A DNA stretch of 39,967 nt from JBCCJA01 sp039045975 (GCA_039045975.1 JBCCJA010000034.1:1-39967); one strand, 5' to 3'; numbered from the stretch's first letter, positions 24,199 through 32,599 are shown. Made by a program: numbers and translations. Notes: generated by a model not told the origin, from the sequence alone.

Positions 24199-24838
24199 CG
24201 CCACCCTCACCTTCTTTGTATTCGCCGAGGTCGATCCAAACTTTGACGCCGATCACGCCTTGGGCGGTCCGCGCCTCCGCGAACCCGTAATCCACGTGAC
24301 GACGCAGCGTCGAAAGCGGGACCGACCCGCGGGACGCCTTCTCGCGACGCGACATCTCGGCACCGCCGAGACGACCCGCCAGTTCCACCTTCACGCCCTC
24401 GACGCCCGATTCCATGACCTGGTCGAGCGAACGCTTCAACGCCCGCCGGAAGCTGCCGCGCTTCGACAGCTGGGCCGCGATGTCTTCGGCGACCAGCGGT
24501 GCACAACGGTTCGCGTTCGACAGCTCGACGATCTTCACGTCCATCCGCCGGCCGGTCAGGTCCTCCAGTTCGGCCTTCAGCCGGTCGACGTTCTGACCCT
24601 TCTGGCCGATCAGGATGCCGGGCTTGGCCGAGTGCAGGTGCACCACGACCGAGTCGCGTGTCCGCTCGATCATGACCCGCGCGATTGCCGCGGCCGAGTT
24701 CTTCGCCCGGACGAAATCGCGGATCTTCTTGTCTTCGATCAGCAGGGCGCCGAACTCTTTTTTCGACGCGAACCACCGGCTGCGGTGCGGCTCGGTGACG
24801 CCGATGCGGAAGCCGGTGGGGCGTGTTTTCTGACCCAT
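24137..24838 (-). CDS. rpsC: 30S ribosomal protein S3
   Basis: mRNA-entry protein with a KH domain. It has 233 residues: GQKTRPTGFRIGVTEPHRSR start, the KH GxxG loop in KPGILIGQKGQNVDRLK (about 72-88), ELSNANRCAPLVAEDIAAQL, RRALKRSLDQVMESGVEGVK and GVIGVKVWIDLGEY. A further 28 or so C-terminal residues (EGEGGDGFDAEAG...) run into the start of rplP by 62 bases. Its ATG overlaps the rplV stop (TGATG). Confidence 0.97.
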   Translation of the reverse strand: MGQKTRPTGFRIGVTEPHRSRWFASKKEFGALLIEDKKIRDFVRAKNSAAAIARVMIERTRDSVVVHLHSAKPGILIGQKGQNVDRLKAELEDLTGRRMDVKIVELSNANRCAPLVAEDIAAQLSKRGSFRRALKRSLDQVMESGVEGVKVELAGRLGGAEMSRREKASRGSVPLSTLRRHVDYGFAEARTAQGVIGVKVWIDLGEYKEGEGGDGFDAEAGQAPKAAKRSYKR

Positions 24839-25182
24839 CAGGAGAGCTCCGGCGCGTCGAGCGCGACGTGGATGTGACTCGAACGCTTCAGGACCGGGTT
24901 CGCCATGCCGCGGGACCGCGGGCGGATCCGCTTCATCGTCGGGCCGCCGTCGACGCGGGCCTCGACGACCGGCAGCGACTCGGCGTTGCGGGCGCCGCGG
25001 TCTTCGGCGTTCGCGATCGCACTGGCGAGGACCTTCGCGAGCAGCTTCGCGCCGCGGTTGTGGACGTAACGCAACGCCACGACCGCCTCGGAGGCGGTCA
25101 TGCCGCGGATCAGGTCGGCGAAGGGACGCACCTTCGTCGGCGAGATCTTCGCGTTGCGGTGGATCGCTTTGACGTGGGCCAT
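24838..25182 (-). CDS. rplV: 50S ribosomal protein L22
   Basis: Tunnel-lining protein. 114 residues: AIHRNAKISPTKVRPFADLI start, YVHNRGAKLLAKVLASAIAN, VVEARVDGGPTMKRIRPRSR and HIHVAL at the end. ATG 25182 gives the standard N-terminus; the open frame extends 24 codons upstream through a hairpin and is not coding. One-base overlap with rpsC. Confidence 0.97.
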   Translation of the reverse strand: MAHVKAIHRNAKISPTKVRPFADLIRGMTASEAVVALRYVHNRGAKLLAKVLASAIANAEDRGARNAESLPVVEARVDGGPTMKRIRPRSRGMANPVLKRSSHIHVALDAPELS

Positions 25183-25226
25183 GATTCGAAATTCCGTGGG
25201 CGAGGTCCGCCGGGTCTCGGTCGCAC

Positions 25227-25246
25227 CCCCGGGCTCACGCCCGGGG
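25227..25246. other. Short hairpin between rpsS and rplV
   Basis: CCCCGGGC / GCCCGGGG pair perfectly (8 bp) around TCAC. On the minus strand it reads GGGCGTGAGCCC in the centre, the same core as the larger palindromic repeats, so it may be a minimal copy of that family. Confidence 0.55.
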
Positions 25247-25254
25247 CTCGCCAT

Positions 25255-25524
25255 TTATCGTTTTCCTTTAGCCCCGTGGCCGCGGAAGGTCCGCGTCGGG
25301 GCGAACTCGCCGAGCTTGTGGCCGACCATTTCCTCGGTGACGTAAACCTGAACGTGCAGCTTGCCGTTGTGCACCATGAAGGTGTGACCGACGAAGTCGG
25401 GCGAGATCGTGCACGCCCGCGCCCACGTCTTCATCGCGATCTTAGTGCCGTCTTCGTTCTGCTGAAGAACCTTCTTCAGCAGCTTCGCGTCGACGTACGG
25501 GCCTTTTTTGAGGCTGCGTGCCAT
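25255..25524 (-). CDS. rpsS: 30S ribosomal protein S19
   Basis: Head protein contacting S13 and tRNA. 89 residues: MARSLKKGPYVDAKLLKKVL start, KTWARACTISPDFVGHTFMV, then HNGKLHVQVYVTEEMVGHKL, GEFAPTRTFRGHGAKGKR. ATG 25524 has GAGAG upstream, which lies just beyond a large palindrome. Confidence 0.98.
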   Translation of the reverse strand: MARSLKKGPYVDAKLLKKVLQQNEDGTKIAMKTWARACTISPDFVGHTFMVHNGKLHVQVYVTEEMVGHKLGEFAPTRTFRGHGAKGKR

Positions 25525-25538
25525 AGGGTTTCTCTCGC

Positions 25539-25607
25539 ACTAGCCCGCGGCGTGAGCCGTGGGAAATCTGCTTCCGAGTGCGTCCACGGCTCACGCCGCG
25601 GGCTAGT
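25539..25607. repeat. Large palindromic repeat inside the ribosomal operon
   Basis: Arms 25539-25562 and 25584-25607 are perfect 24-base inverted copies around a 21-base loop. Each arm holds GGCGTGAGCCGTGG. It fills most of the 90-base gap between rplB and rpsS. It lacks a T-tract, so it should not terminate transcription by itself, yet it sits next to the rpsS ribosome-binding site. Confidence 0.9.
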
Positions 25608-25614
25608 AGGTTGC

Positions 25615-26472
25615 TTACTTCAGTTGGCCGTACCGGACCGAGCGGCGACGCCGCACGATCGCCTTCGACGAATTCTTCCGCTTCTTCCGGGTCGCCCCGC
25701 CCTTGGCGAGCACGCCGGTCGGGCTGCAGGGGTGACGCCCGCCCGCGTTCCGACCTTCACCCCCGCCCATCGGGTGGGCGACCGGGTTCATCGCGGTGCC
25801 GCGGACCTTGGGACGACGTCCCATCCAACGGCGACGCCCGGCTTTTCCGAGCTTCACCGCGCTGTGTTCACTGAAGCCGACGGCCCCGACGGTCGCCCGG
25901 CAGGCCGCCGGCACCCGGCGGACTTCGCCTGAAGGCAGCGTCAGCTGGGCCCACTTGCCCTCGCGTGCGTTGAGCACCGCCGCCGTCCCGGCCGCGCGAC
26001 AGATCTGTCCGCCCTTGCCGGGCCGCATCTCGACGTTGTGGACCGTCGTTCCGAGCGGGATCTCCGACAGCGGCATGCAGTTCCCGACGTCGGGATCGAC
26101 CGACGTCGCACTGCTAATCACCGTCATGTCGGCGGCGAGTCCGGCCGGGGCGAGGATGTAGCTCTTCTCGCCGTCGGCGTACTCGATCAACGCGATCCGA
26201 CAGCTGCGGTTCGGGTCGTATTCGATCGCGACGACCGTCGCGGAGACGTCGTCCTTGACCCGCCGGAAGTCGACGAGCCGATACATCTTCTTCGCGCCGC
26301 CGCCGCGGTGGCGGACGGTGATCTTGCCCTGATTGTTCCGACCGGAATGCTTCTTCAGGCGGACGACGAGCGACTTCTCCGGCCGCTTCTTGCGGTCGGT
26401 GATCTCCGCGAAGTCGGCGACGGTGGCGTCGCGTCGACCCGGGGTCGTCGGCTTGTAGTGTCGGATACCCAT
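25615..26472 (-). CDS. rplB: 50S ribosomal protein L2
   Basis: Core large-subunit protein near the peptidyl-transferase centre. 285 residues: GIRHYKPTTPGRRDATVADF start, HSGRNNQGKITVRHRGGGAK, GKGGQICRAAGTAAVLNARE, the conserved MNPVAHPMGGGEGRNAGGRH with the His residue linked to peptidyl transfer, and a basic C-terminus. AGGTGAT lies five bases before the ATG at 26472. Confidence 0.98.
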   Translation of the reverse strand: MGIRHYKPTTPGRRDATVADFAEITDRKKRPEKSLVVRLKKHSGRNNQGKITVRHRGGGAKKMYRLVDFRRVKDDVSATVVAIEYDPNRSCRIALIEYADGEKSYILAPAGLAADMTVISSATSVDPDVGNCMPLSEIPLGTTVHNVEMRPGKGGQICRAAGTAAVLNAREGKWAQLTLPSGEVRRVPAACRATVGAVGFSEHSAVKLGKAGRRRWMGRRPKVRGTAMNPVAHPMGGGEGRNAGGRHPCSPTGVLAKGGATRKKRKNSSKAIVRRRRSVRYGQLK

Positions 26473-26521
26473 GAGATCACCTAAGTCCGTCGAACTTCTT
26501 CTCCCCTGTCGCGGGCGCGAT

Positions 26522-26851
26522 TCAGAAGAAGGAGATGCGGTCCTCCTCGTGCAGGGCGACGATCGCCTTCTTCCACGACTTCGTGACGCCCTTGCTCGCC
26601 TTGAACCGACGCGACTTACCGACCCGGTTCTGCGTGCGGACCTTGTCGACGCGGACGCCCCAAAGCGTCTCGACGGCCTGCTTGATGTCGGTCTTGCTGG
26701 CGCCGGGGTGCACCTCGAACGTGTAGCAGTTGTGCCGCTCCGACAGGTGCGTGCCCTTCTCCGTCACGAGCGGACGGAGCACGACCTGATAGGGCTGCAA
26801 GTCGGGCGTCGTGGCGACGCGTGACTTCGGTTTCGGCGGTTTTTTCGACAT
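26522..26851 (-). CDS. rplW: 50S ribosomal protein L23
   Basis: Tunnel-exit protein that docks trigger factor and SRP. From ATG 26851 it has 109 residues: VLRPLVTEKGTHLSERHNCY near 24, FEVHPGASKTDIKQAVETLW, GVRVDKVRTQNRVGKSRRF and KSWKKAIVALHEEDRI. The open frame continues 64 codons upstream, overlapping rplD, and is not used. Confidence 0.97.
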   Translation of the reverse strand: MSKKPPKPKSRVATTPDLQPYQVVLRPLVTEKGTHLSERHNCYTFEVHPGASKTDIKQAVETLWGVRVDKVRTQNRVGKSRRFKASKGVTKSWKKAIVALHEEDRISFF

Positions 26852-26895
26852 GACTGACGGTCCGGTATCGGTCCGTGTGACTCTCGGGTGTTCGC

Positions 26896-27594
26896 TCAGG
26901 CGGCTTCCGCTTCGGCACGCCCGAGCACACGGTCGAGGGCCCCGGTCGTGATCAGCAGCCGGTGTTGGTGCAGCAGGTCGTACGCGTTCAGGTCGCCGGC
27001 CGGCAGGATCTGCAGCCCGGCGATGTTGCGGCCCGACAGCCACACCGTGCGGTCGTAATCGGCCGTCACGAGCAGCGTCGACTTCCCGGCCAGGCCGACC
27101 GCGTCGAGCATCGCGACGATCGCCTTCGTCTTCGGCCCGTCGACCGACAGGCCCGACAGCACGACCGCCTGCTCGTCGACGAACTTGCTCAGCAACGCGA
27201 CTTTCGTCGCGAGCCGGATCTGCTTCTTCGGCATCCGGTAGCTGAAGTCGCGTGGTACCTTGCCGAACGCCACGCCGCCGCCGACCCGCTTGTTCGTCCG
27301 CTTGTTGCCGATCCGGGCGTTGCCGGTGCCCTTCTGGCGGAACATCTTCCGCGTCGAGCCGGCGACCATGCCGCGCGACTTCGTGCGGACCGTGCCGACC
27401 CGCTTGTTCGCCAGATACATCACGACCGCGTCGTGCAGCAGCTGCTTGTTAATCCCCGGGGCGAGGTCGCCCGAAGCGAACGCGTATTTACCGCCCGACT
27501 TACCGGCCTCGTCGACGACGGGCAGATCGAACTGCTGATCGACCGCGACCCAAGGGCCGGTCGGCTCGGCGGCGGTTTCGACGGCGTCGGCCAT
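26896..27594 (-). CDS. rplD: 50S ribosomal protein L4
   Basis: Large-subunit protein reaching into the exit tunnel. 232 residues: a slightly long N-terminus, then LLHDAVVMYLANKRVGTVRT, the tunnel loop KMFRQKGTGNARIGNKRTNK and VGGGVAFGKVPRDFSYRMPK, and a C-terminal Rossmann-like part ending in LLHQHRLLITTGALDRVLGR. GGAGG lies ten bases upstream of ATG 27594. In E. coli L4 also represses this operon. Confidence 0.98.
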   Translation of the reverse strand: MADAVETAAEPTGPWVAVDQQFDLPVVDEAGKSGGKYAFASGDLAPGINKQLLHDAVVMYLANKRVGTVRTKSRGMVAGSTRKMFRQKGTGNARIGNKRTNKRVGGGVAFGKVPRDFSYRMPKKQIRLATKVALLSKFVDEQAVVLSGLSVDGPKTKAIVAMLDAVGLAGKSTLLVTADYDRTVWLSGRNIAGLQILPAGDLNAYDLLHQHRLLITTGALDRVLGRAEAEAA

Positions 27595-27617
27595 CTCGGT
27601 TCACCCTCCCGGAGCGG

Positions 27618-28316
27618 TCAGCCCCGGTCCTTGTTGCTCTTGCTGATCGTGACGTAGCCGCCGTTCGGCCCGGGGACCGCCCCGCGGACGAGCAGCAGGT
27701 TGTTTTCAGCGTCGACCCGGACGACCCGCAGCCCGCGGACGGTCCGCCGGGCGTTGCCGTACTGCCCGGCCATCTTCGTGCCCTTGATGACGCGGGCCGG
27801 GTCGGCGCTCTGGCCGATCGAACCGACCGCCCGGTGCACCTTCTTCACGCCGTGCGTCGCCCGCTGGCCGGCGAAGTTGTGCCGTTTCATCGCACCGGCG
27901 AACCCGCGGCCCTTCGTCGTGCCGATCACGTCGACCTTCTTGACGTCTTCGAGCAGCCCGAGACCGACCTCTTGACCGAGCTCCAGACCGTGCTCTTCGC
28001 CGTCGGTGCGGAACTCGCGGAGGAGCCGCTTCGGCTCGCAGCCGGGCTTCGGCGTCGCCTCGACGCCCGCCTCGGCCTTCGACTTCGCCCGCTTGCTGCC
28101 GATCGCAGCGACGTGCCCCCGCTCGGCCTTCGTCGCGACGCGACGCGGCTTGTCGTCGAAGCCGAGCTGCACCGCCTCGTAGCCGTCACGCTCCTGCGTG
28201 CGGAGCATCGTCACGACGCACGGACCGGCCTCGATCGCCGTGACCGGAACGATCACGCCGTCTTCGCCGTAGACCTGCGTCATGCCGACTTTGCGGCCCA
28301 GCAAACCGACTGGCAT
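27618..28316 (-). CDS. rplC: 50S ribosomal protein L3
   Basis: Large-subunit assembly initiator. 232 residues: GLLGRKVGMTQVYGEDGVIV start, VTAIEAGPCVVTMLRTQERD, then KGRGFAGAMKRHNFAGQRAT, HRAVGSIGQSADPARVIKGT and KMAGQYGNARRTVRGLRVVR. A low-complexity segment near residues 75-95 (AKSKAEAGVEATPKPG) lengthens it slightly. Confidence 0.98.
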   Translation of the reverse strand: MPVGLLGRKVGMTQVYGEDGVIVPVTAIEAGPCVVTMLRTQERDGYEAVQLGFDDKPRRVATKAERGHVAAIGSKRAKSKAEAGVEATPKPGCEPKRLLREFRTDGEEHGLELGQEVGLGLLEDVKKVDVIGTTKGRGFAGAMKRHNFAGQRATHGVKKVHRAVGSIGQSADPARVIKGTKMAGQYGNARRTVRGLRVVRVDAENNLLLVRGAVPGPNGGYVTISKSNKDRG

Positions 28317-28364
28317 CGCGAAACCCCGAAACGAAAAACGCCTACACCCTGCAACCCGGCCACG

Positions 28365-28685
28365 TCAGCCGGTGAACGCCTTGATCTTGATCTCGACACC
28401 GGCCGGCAAAGACAGCTTGTTCAACGCCTCGATCGTCTTCCCGGTCGGCTGCACGATGTCGACGAGCCGCTTGTGCGTCCGGATCTCGAACTGCTCCCGC
28501 GACTTCTTATCAACGTGCGGGCCACGCAGCACCGTGTACCGCTCGATCCGCGTCGGCAGCGGCACCGGCCCGTGCACGAGCGCGCCGGTACGCTTCGCGG
28601 TGTCGACGATGTCGGCGGCCGACGTGTCGAGCACGGAGTAGTCATACGACTCCATGCGGATCCGGATTTTTTCCTGTGTGGCCAC
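28365..28685 (-). CDS. rpsJ: 30S ribosomal protein S10
   Basis: Head protein and, as NusE in E. coli, transcription antitermination factor. 106 residues: EKIRIRMESYDYSVLDTSAA near the start, AKRTGALVHGPVPLPTRIER, YTVLRGPHVDKKSREQFEIR and THKRLVDIVQPTGKTIEALN. GTG 28685 is chosen because it gives the usual N-terminus and follows GAGGGG; the longer open frame has no conserved extension. First gene of the ribosomal cluster. Confidence 0.97.
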   Translation of the reverse strand: MATQEKIRIRMESYDYSVLDTSAADIVDTAKRTGALVHGPVPLPTRIERYTVLRGPHVDKKSREQFEIRTHKRLVDIVQPTGKTIEALNKLSLPAGVEIKIKAFTG

Positions 28686-28825
28686 GGGCCCCTCGCTGTT
28701 CCGAAACTGCCGGCCGTCTCCGACCGACGCCAAGACCGCTCACGCGAAACGACCCGGGGACGCAAAAACGTTCGAGAAGTTCCGACTCGGCCACTCGGAC
28801 GCGGTGACCGGTCTCGGGGGGGCGG

Positions 28826-28853
28826 ATGATAGCGTCGCCCCGGTATGCCGCAA
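28826..28853 (-). promoter_or_regulatory. Candidate sigma70 promoter of the ribosomal cluster
   Basis: On the minus strand TTGCGG (28853-28848) and TATCAT (28831-28826) are separated by 16 bases. The -10 matches consensus at five of six positions. It lies about 140 bases upstream of rpsJ and just after cmk, in the largest gap before the cluster. Confidence 0.5.
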
Positions 28854-28869
28854 GCGAACATGACGACAA

Positions 28870-29520
28870 TCAGTCCGGCGACGCCCCGCGGTCCCGTGCG
28901 AGCACGACGAGGTAGTCGACGACGTCCCCGATCGACTTGTCGGACGAGTCGAACAGGACCGCGTCGCCGGCCGGCTTGAGCGGGCCGACCTCGCGACCCG
29001 CGTCGCGTTCGTCGCGTGCCTGGATCTCGCTCAAGACGTCCTCGAGCGATCGCCCGGGCGGCAACTCCGCAAGCCGCCGCTCGGCACGCGTGCGGGGGGA
29101 CGCGGTCAAAAAGACTTTCAAGGCCGCGTCGGGGAACACGACGGTGCCCTGGTCGCGGCCCTCGGTGACGAGGTCACGGCCCTGCGACGCCCGCCGCTGC
29201 TCCGCGACCAAGGCGTCGCGGACGGCGGGGCAGACGGCCACTTCGGACGCCGCCGCCGCGACCGCCGGGTCGGAAACCTCGTCGCTGATGTCGACGCCGT
29301 CGGCGAGAACCCGCCCGTCGAGCGAGTCGATCCGCAGCCGGCGGGCGATCCGCCCGACCGCTTCGAAATCGGCCCGGTCGACGCCCGCCCGCAGCGTCGC
29401 CCGGCCGACGGCGCGGTACATCGCCCCGGTGTTCAAAAACGCGAAGCCGAGCCGCTCCGCCAACAGCCGGGCCGCCGTGCTCTTCCCCGACCCGGCCGGG
29501 CCGTCGATCGTGATCACCAT
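28870..29520 (-). CDS. cmk: Cytidylate (CMP/dCMP) kinase
   Basis: Phosphorylates CMP and dCMP with ATP in pyrimidine metabolism. 216 residues: P-loop IDGPAGSGKSTAARLLAERL (Gly7-Thr15), FAFLNTGAMYRAVGRA with the nucleoside-binding region, GRDQGTVVFPDAALKVFLTA, and a lid region with ERRLAELPPGRS. It ends LVVLARDRGASPD. The start ATG at 29520 overlaps the stop of the GH38-like gene (TGATG), indicating translational coupling. Confidence 0.96.
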   Translation of the reverse strand: MVITIDGPAGSGKSTAARLLAERLGFAFLNTGAMYRAVGRATLRAGVDRADFEAVGRIARRLRIDSLDGRVLADGVDISDEVSDPAVAAAASEVAVCPAVRDALVAEQRRASQGRDLVTEGRDQGTVVFPDAALKVFLTASPRTRAERRLAELPPGRSLEDVLSEIQARDERDAGREVGPLKPAGDAVLFDSSDKSIGDVVDYLVVLARDRGASPD

Positions 29521-32348
29521 CAGCCCTCGCCCTCCTGTTCGGTCACGTCCGGGTCGCCGTCATCTTCGAACGCGACCTCGACCGCCACGAGTTCATGCCC
29601 GCGGATCTCGAACGGCAAGGCGTCGTCGGCCACTTCGAGCCGTCGGCGGACCCGACCGTCGGGCTCGATCAGTGCGCCGAAACGGGGCGTCCGGCAGAAC
29701 CGCATATTCGCACGGGACGGCCGGCCCGACGATTCGAGCAGCTCGAACCGCAACCGGCCCTCAGCTGTCGCAGTCGCGCGAACGACGGTGACGCCCGGCG
29801 CCCCGTCACGCCGCCACAACCAGGCGGCGGACGGGCCCGACCCCGGCGGGTCCGACGCGGCCGAGGCGGGAACGGTCCTCAGGATCGGTGGCACGGAGTC
29901 GGACGCGGCCACGCGGGCGGCATTCCCGGCGTCGACGGCGATCGCCATCGAGAATTCGCGACACGTCTCGCCGGCGACGACGAGCACCGTTTCCAATACC
30001 CGGTCCCCGATGCGGCGGTGATACGGCAGGCCGCGGGGAAGAAAGGTCAGCCCGCCTTCCAGGTCGTCGTCGACGTGCAACGCGACCGACGACGCGACGT
30101 CGCCGTTGCCGACTCCCGAAAATAGCCCCTGGGTCGCGACACGGACCGGGGCCGAGGCGTCCGCCCACGCCAGCCGCGAGACCACCGCGCCGGTCCGCGG
30201 GTCTCCCGTGACGGGGCCGTCCTCGCCGTCTTCGATCTCGACTTTCAAAGAGAGAACCCGCGACCCGCGGGCCAGCCGGAACGTCTGCCGGAACCGGGCC
30301 GGCGTGCGGTCGCCTTCGACGAGCCGTCCCGACGACACGACTTCGCCGAACAGCGGTCCGGTCGCGGCGACGGCGATCTCCTCGCAGACCATCTCGACGT
30401 CTCGCCCACGCAGGCCGAGGCGTTGACTGACGCGCCGCTCACGCCGCCCGTAGCGACGGACCCCGCCGATACCGCCCGTCCGTGCCAGCACGGTCACCTC
30501 GAACGACTCGTTCCGCAGCACGGCCGAGGCGTCGGCCGTCAGCACCGCCAGCGGGGCCGACCTCGTCAGCCGCCCGCCGCCGTCGGCCTTCTCCCGCCCG
30601 AGCACACGAAAGCCGCCGGCCGGCAATTCGCACTTCGCCCAACGACGCCCGGCCCGGTCGGATTGCGTCACGACCGACCGGGCGAGTGCCCGCTCGTCGA
30701 CGTCCGACACGTCGACCAGACAGCTCCGGTCGAACGGCAGCGGGTTAAAAACGACGCACCGTCCCGGCCCGCCGACCCGTGACGCGACCGCGTCGAGCGA
30801 GTCCCCGTTCAGTGCATCGGCCCGATCGGTCGCGACGAGACCGATCACGGCCCGGAATGACGCGTCGGCCGCCCGCCCGATCGCGTCGCGAGCCGCGGAC
30901 GCCGGCTGCGAAACCGAATCGGGACGGCCGCCGGCCGCGTCGCGACGGAGCGTCCGCGTCGGATAGGCCGACGGCTTCGGCCGGTCGCGTCGCAGCGTTT
31001 CGGCGGCACGCTCTACGAAGGCGTCGGGCGCGACGAAGGTGCCGAGCAGGGCCACGCGTCCCGACAGCCGCCGATAGATCTCGTACCAACGCGCGACAGG
31101 GCCGGGGCCCCGGACGAACAGCACGGCGGCCGGGTCGTCGACCTCGACCCCCTGGGCCAACCGCGGCGGCAGGTCGAGCCAGCCGGCCGGATCAGCCGCG
31201 TCGATCGGCTCGGCACCAAAGGTCGGCACGGTCGGTCCACTCGGCCCGCCCCAGCGGATCGCCCCGCGGTCGTGCGGAGGCCCGAGGTCGCGGTCGAGCT
31301 GCGGCGCGAGCACGAGCCCGGCCCCATGCGCGGTGAGCAGCGACGGCACGAGCGGCCCGACGTCACGGCGTCGCGGGACCCACACCGCCGGGGCTTCGCC
31401 GAACAGGTCGGCGTGCGTCCGCGACGCCCGTTCGTACGCTTCGGCGACACTGATCGTCGGTCCGGCGGCGGACGGCCCGGCTGCTGCGGGCCGGCCCGCT
31501 ACGACGTTGGTCGTCCGATCGGCATCGCAGAGCGCCGTGAAGAAGGGCCCACAGCTATCCCGGACCGCTTCCCAGTCGCCATCGGTCGAGAACCAGCAAC
31601 ACGCCGGACCGGCCGCCGAGACGACATCGTCGGCCGCCCATCCGCCGCCGGCCGACGGGACCGGCCGCAGTTCCAGCAGGTCGCACTCGACCGGCAACAC
31701 GACGTTACGCGAGTCGCCCAACAGGGCGAACGCGCCCTCGATCCCCTCGCGGACGGCCGACTCGCCGGCACCGTCGACCGCCGCCCGCGCGGCCGCGATC
31801 AGCGTCGCGTCGAGTTCGTCGACGTCGAGCACGACTTCATAAAGCACATGACGCGAGACGATCTCCAACAGAACCCAGCCGAGGGCGAACGCCGCGAAGT
31901 CGTCGACGACGGCCTGCGGCAGAGCCGGCCCCGGGGCATCGCGAGCGGCCTCGTCGCCGTCACCTTCCTCGGGGAACAGTCGCCGGAGTTCTGCGACGAG
32001 AGCGGCAGAGAGCCGCTCCGGGTCGTCGAAGCCGACGAGCAACACCACCTCCCCGACCACCACGCGGCCCGGGCCGTCCGCCGACAGGTCGGGAGCGTCA
32101 GCCCCCTCGACGATCCGCTCGGGCAGCCACTCGACGGCGTTCCTGGGGACGAGGAGTATAGCGGGCGTGTGATCGACCGCGTTGTCGGCCCGAATGACGT
32201 CCGGCAGGCCGCCGCTGTGGGCGAGAACCGGGGCCGAACAGGCCGCGAAAAATGCCGCGAGCACTTCGCCCGCGTCGTCCACGTCGATCCGAGCCGTCAG
32301 ATCCTCGAACCCGTGATCGGCGAGCAAGATCTGCACTCGGCCGGGCAT
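29520..32348 (-). CDS. Large protein with GH38 alpha-mannosidase-like C-terminal half; function unknown
   Basis: A 942-residue protein. The N-terminal part (about 1-500) is not recognised; it includes a TIM-barrel-like region around 300-445 (VWVPRRRDVGPLVPSLLTAH, DPAAVLFVRGPGPVARWYEI). The C-terminal part resembles glycoside hydrolase family 38 beta-sandwich domains: CVVFNPLPFDRSCLVDV near 531-547, then LRNESFEVTVLARTGGIGGV near 611-630 and a strand-rich remainder. No catalytic Asp nucleophile motif typical of GH38 was found, so hydrolase activity is doubtful. No signal peptide is seen. It is coupled to cmk at its 3' end and divergent from the pilM-like operon. GH38 relation is inference from motifs. 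Confidence 0.8.
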   Translation of the reverse strand: MPGRVQILLADHGFEDLTARIDVDDAGEVLAAFFAACSAPVLAHSGGLPDVIRADNAVDHTPAILLVPRNAVEWLPERIVEGADAPDLSADGPGRVVVGEVVLLVGFDDPERLSAALVAELRRLFPEEGDGDEAARDAPGPALPQAVVDDFAAFALGWVLLEIVSRHVLYEVVLDVDELDATLIAAARAAVDGAGESAVREGIEGAFALLGDSRNVVLPVECDLLELRPVPSAGGGWAADDVVSAAGPACCWFSTDGDWEAVRDSCGPFFTALCDADRTTNVVAGRPAAAGPSAAGPTISVAEAYERASRTHADLFGEAPAVWVPRRRDVGPLVPSLLTAHGAGLVLAPQLDRDLGPPHDRGAIRWGGPSGPTVPTFGAEPIDAADPAGWLDLPPRLAQGVEVDDPAAVLFVRGPGPVARWYEIYRRLSGRVALLGTFVAPDAFVERAAETLRRDRPKPSAYPTRTLRRDAAGGRPDSVSQPASAARDAIGRAADASFRAVIGLVATDRADALNGDSLDAVASRVGGPGRCVVFNPLPFDRSCLVDVSDVDERALARSVVTQSDRAGRRWAKCELPAGGFRVLGREKADGGGRLTRSAPLAVLTADASAVLRNESFEVTVLARTGGIGGVRRYGRRERRVSQRLGLRGRDVEMVCEEIAVAATGPLFGEVVSSGRLVEGDRTPARFRQTFRLARGSRVLSLKVEIEDGEDGPVTGDPRTGAVVSRLAWADASAPVRVATQGLFSGVGNGDVASSVALHVDDDLEGGLTFLPRGLPYHRRIGDRVLETVLVVAGETCREFSMAIAVDAGNAARVAASDSVPPILRTVPASAASDPPGSGPSAAWLWRRDGAPGVTVVRATATAEGRLRFELLESSGRPSRANMRFCRTPRFGALIEPDGRVRRRLEVADDALPFEIRGHELVAVEVAFEDDGDPDVTEQEGEG

Positions 32349-32519
32349 GGTTCGCGATCACCCGACACAAGGAATAACGGACCCAGGGGCGGTCGGCCGC
32401 CGCCGGGCCGTGGCAGAAACGTAGCGTCGCCGACGACGGCTTGCACCGCCGCGGGATGCCGGTCCTGCCGGCCCGCGACGACCGATCTGCCCGAGTTCGC
32501 GTACTCCGCGACCCGGTGA

Positions 32520-32547
32520 TTGACTCGCCGTCGGACGTCTCGATAAT
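32520..32547 (+). promoter_or_regulatory. Sigma70-type promoter of the pilM-like operon
   Basis: TTGACT at 32520-32525 and GATAAT at 32542-32547 with a 16-base spacer, each matching consensus at five of six positions. Expected start of transcription is near 32554, about 45 bases before the ATG at 32600. A small dyad GGGGAATTCTCCCC follows in the leader. Confidence 0.65.
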
Positions 32548-32599
32548 TCGACATTCATTGACATGGGGAATTCTCCCCGACCGTTCGGTAAGACATCGC

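Noticed and set aside
28642..28869. 75-codon minus-strand frame between cmk and rpsJ
   Set aside because: Covers the likely promoter and the rpsJ start in another frame; no conserved features.
31272..32519. Plus-strand open frame of 415 codons opposite the GH38-like gene
   Set aside because: Arg-rich shadow frame running through the divergent promoter region; no motif.
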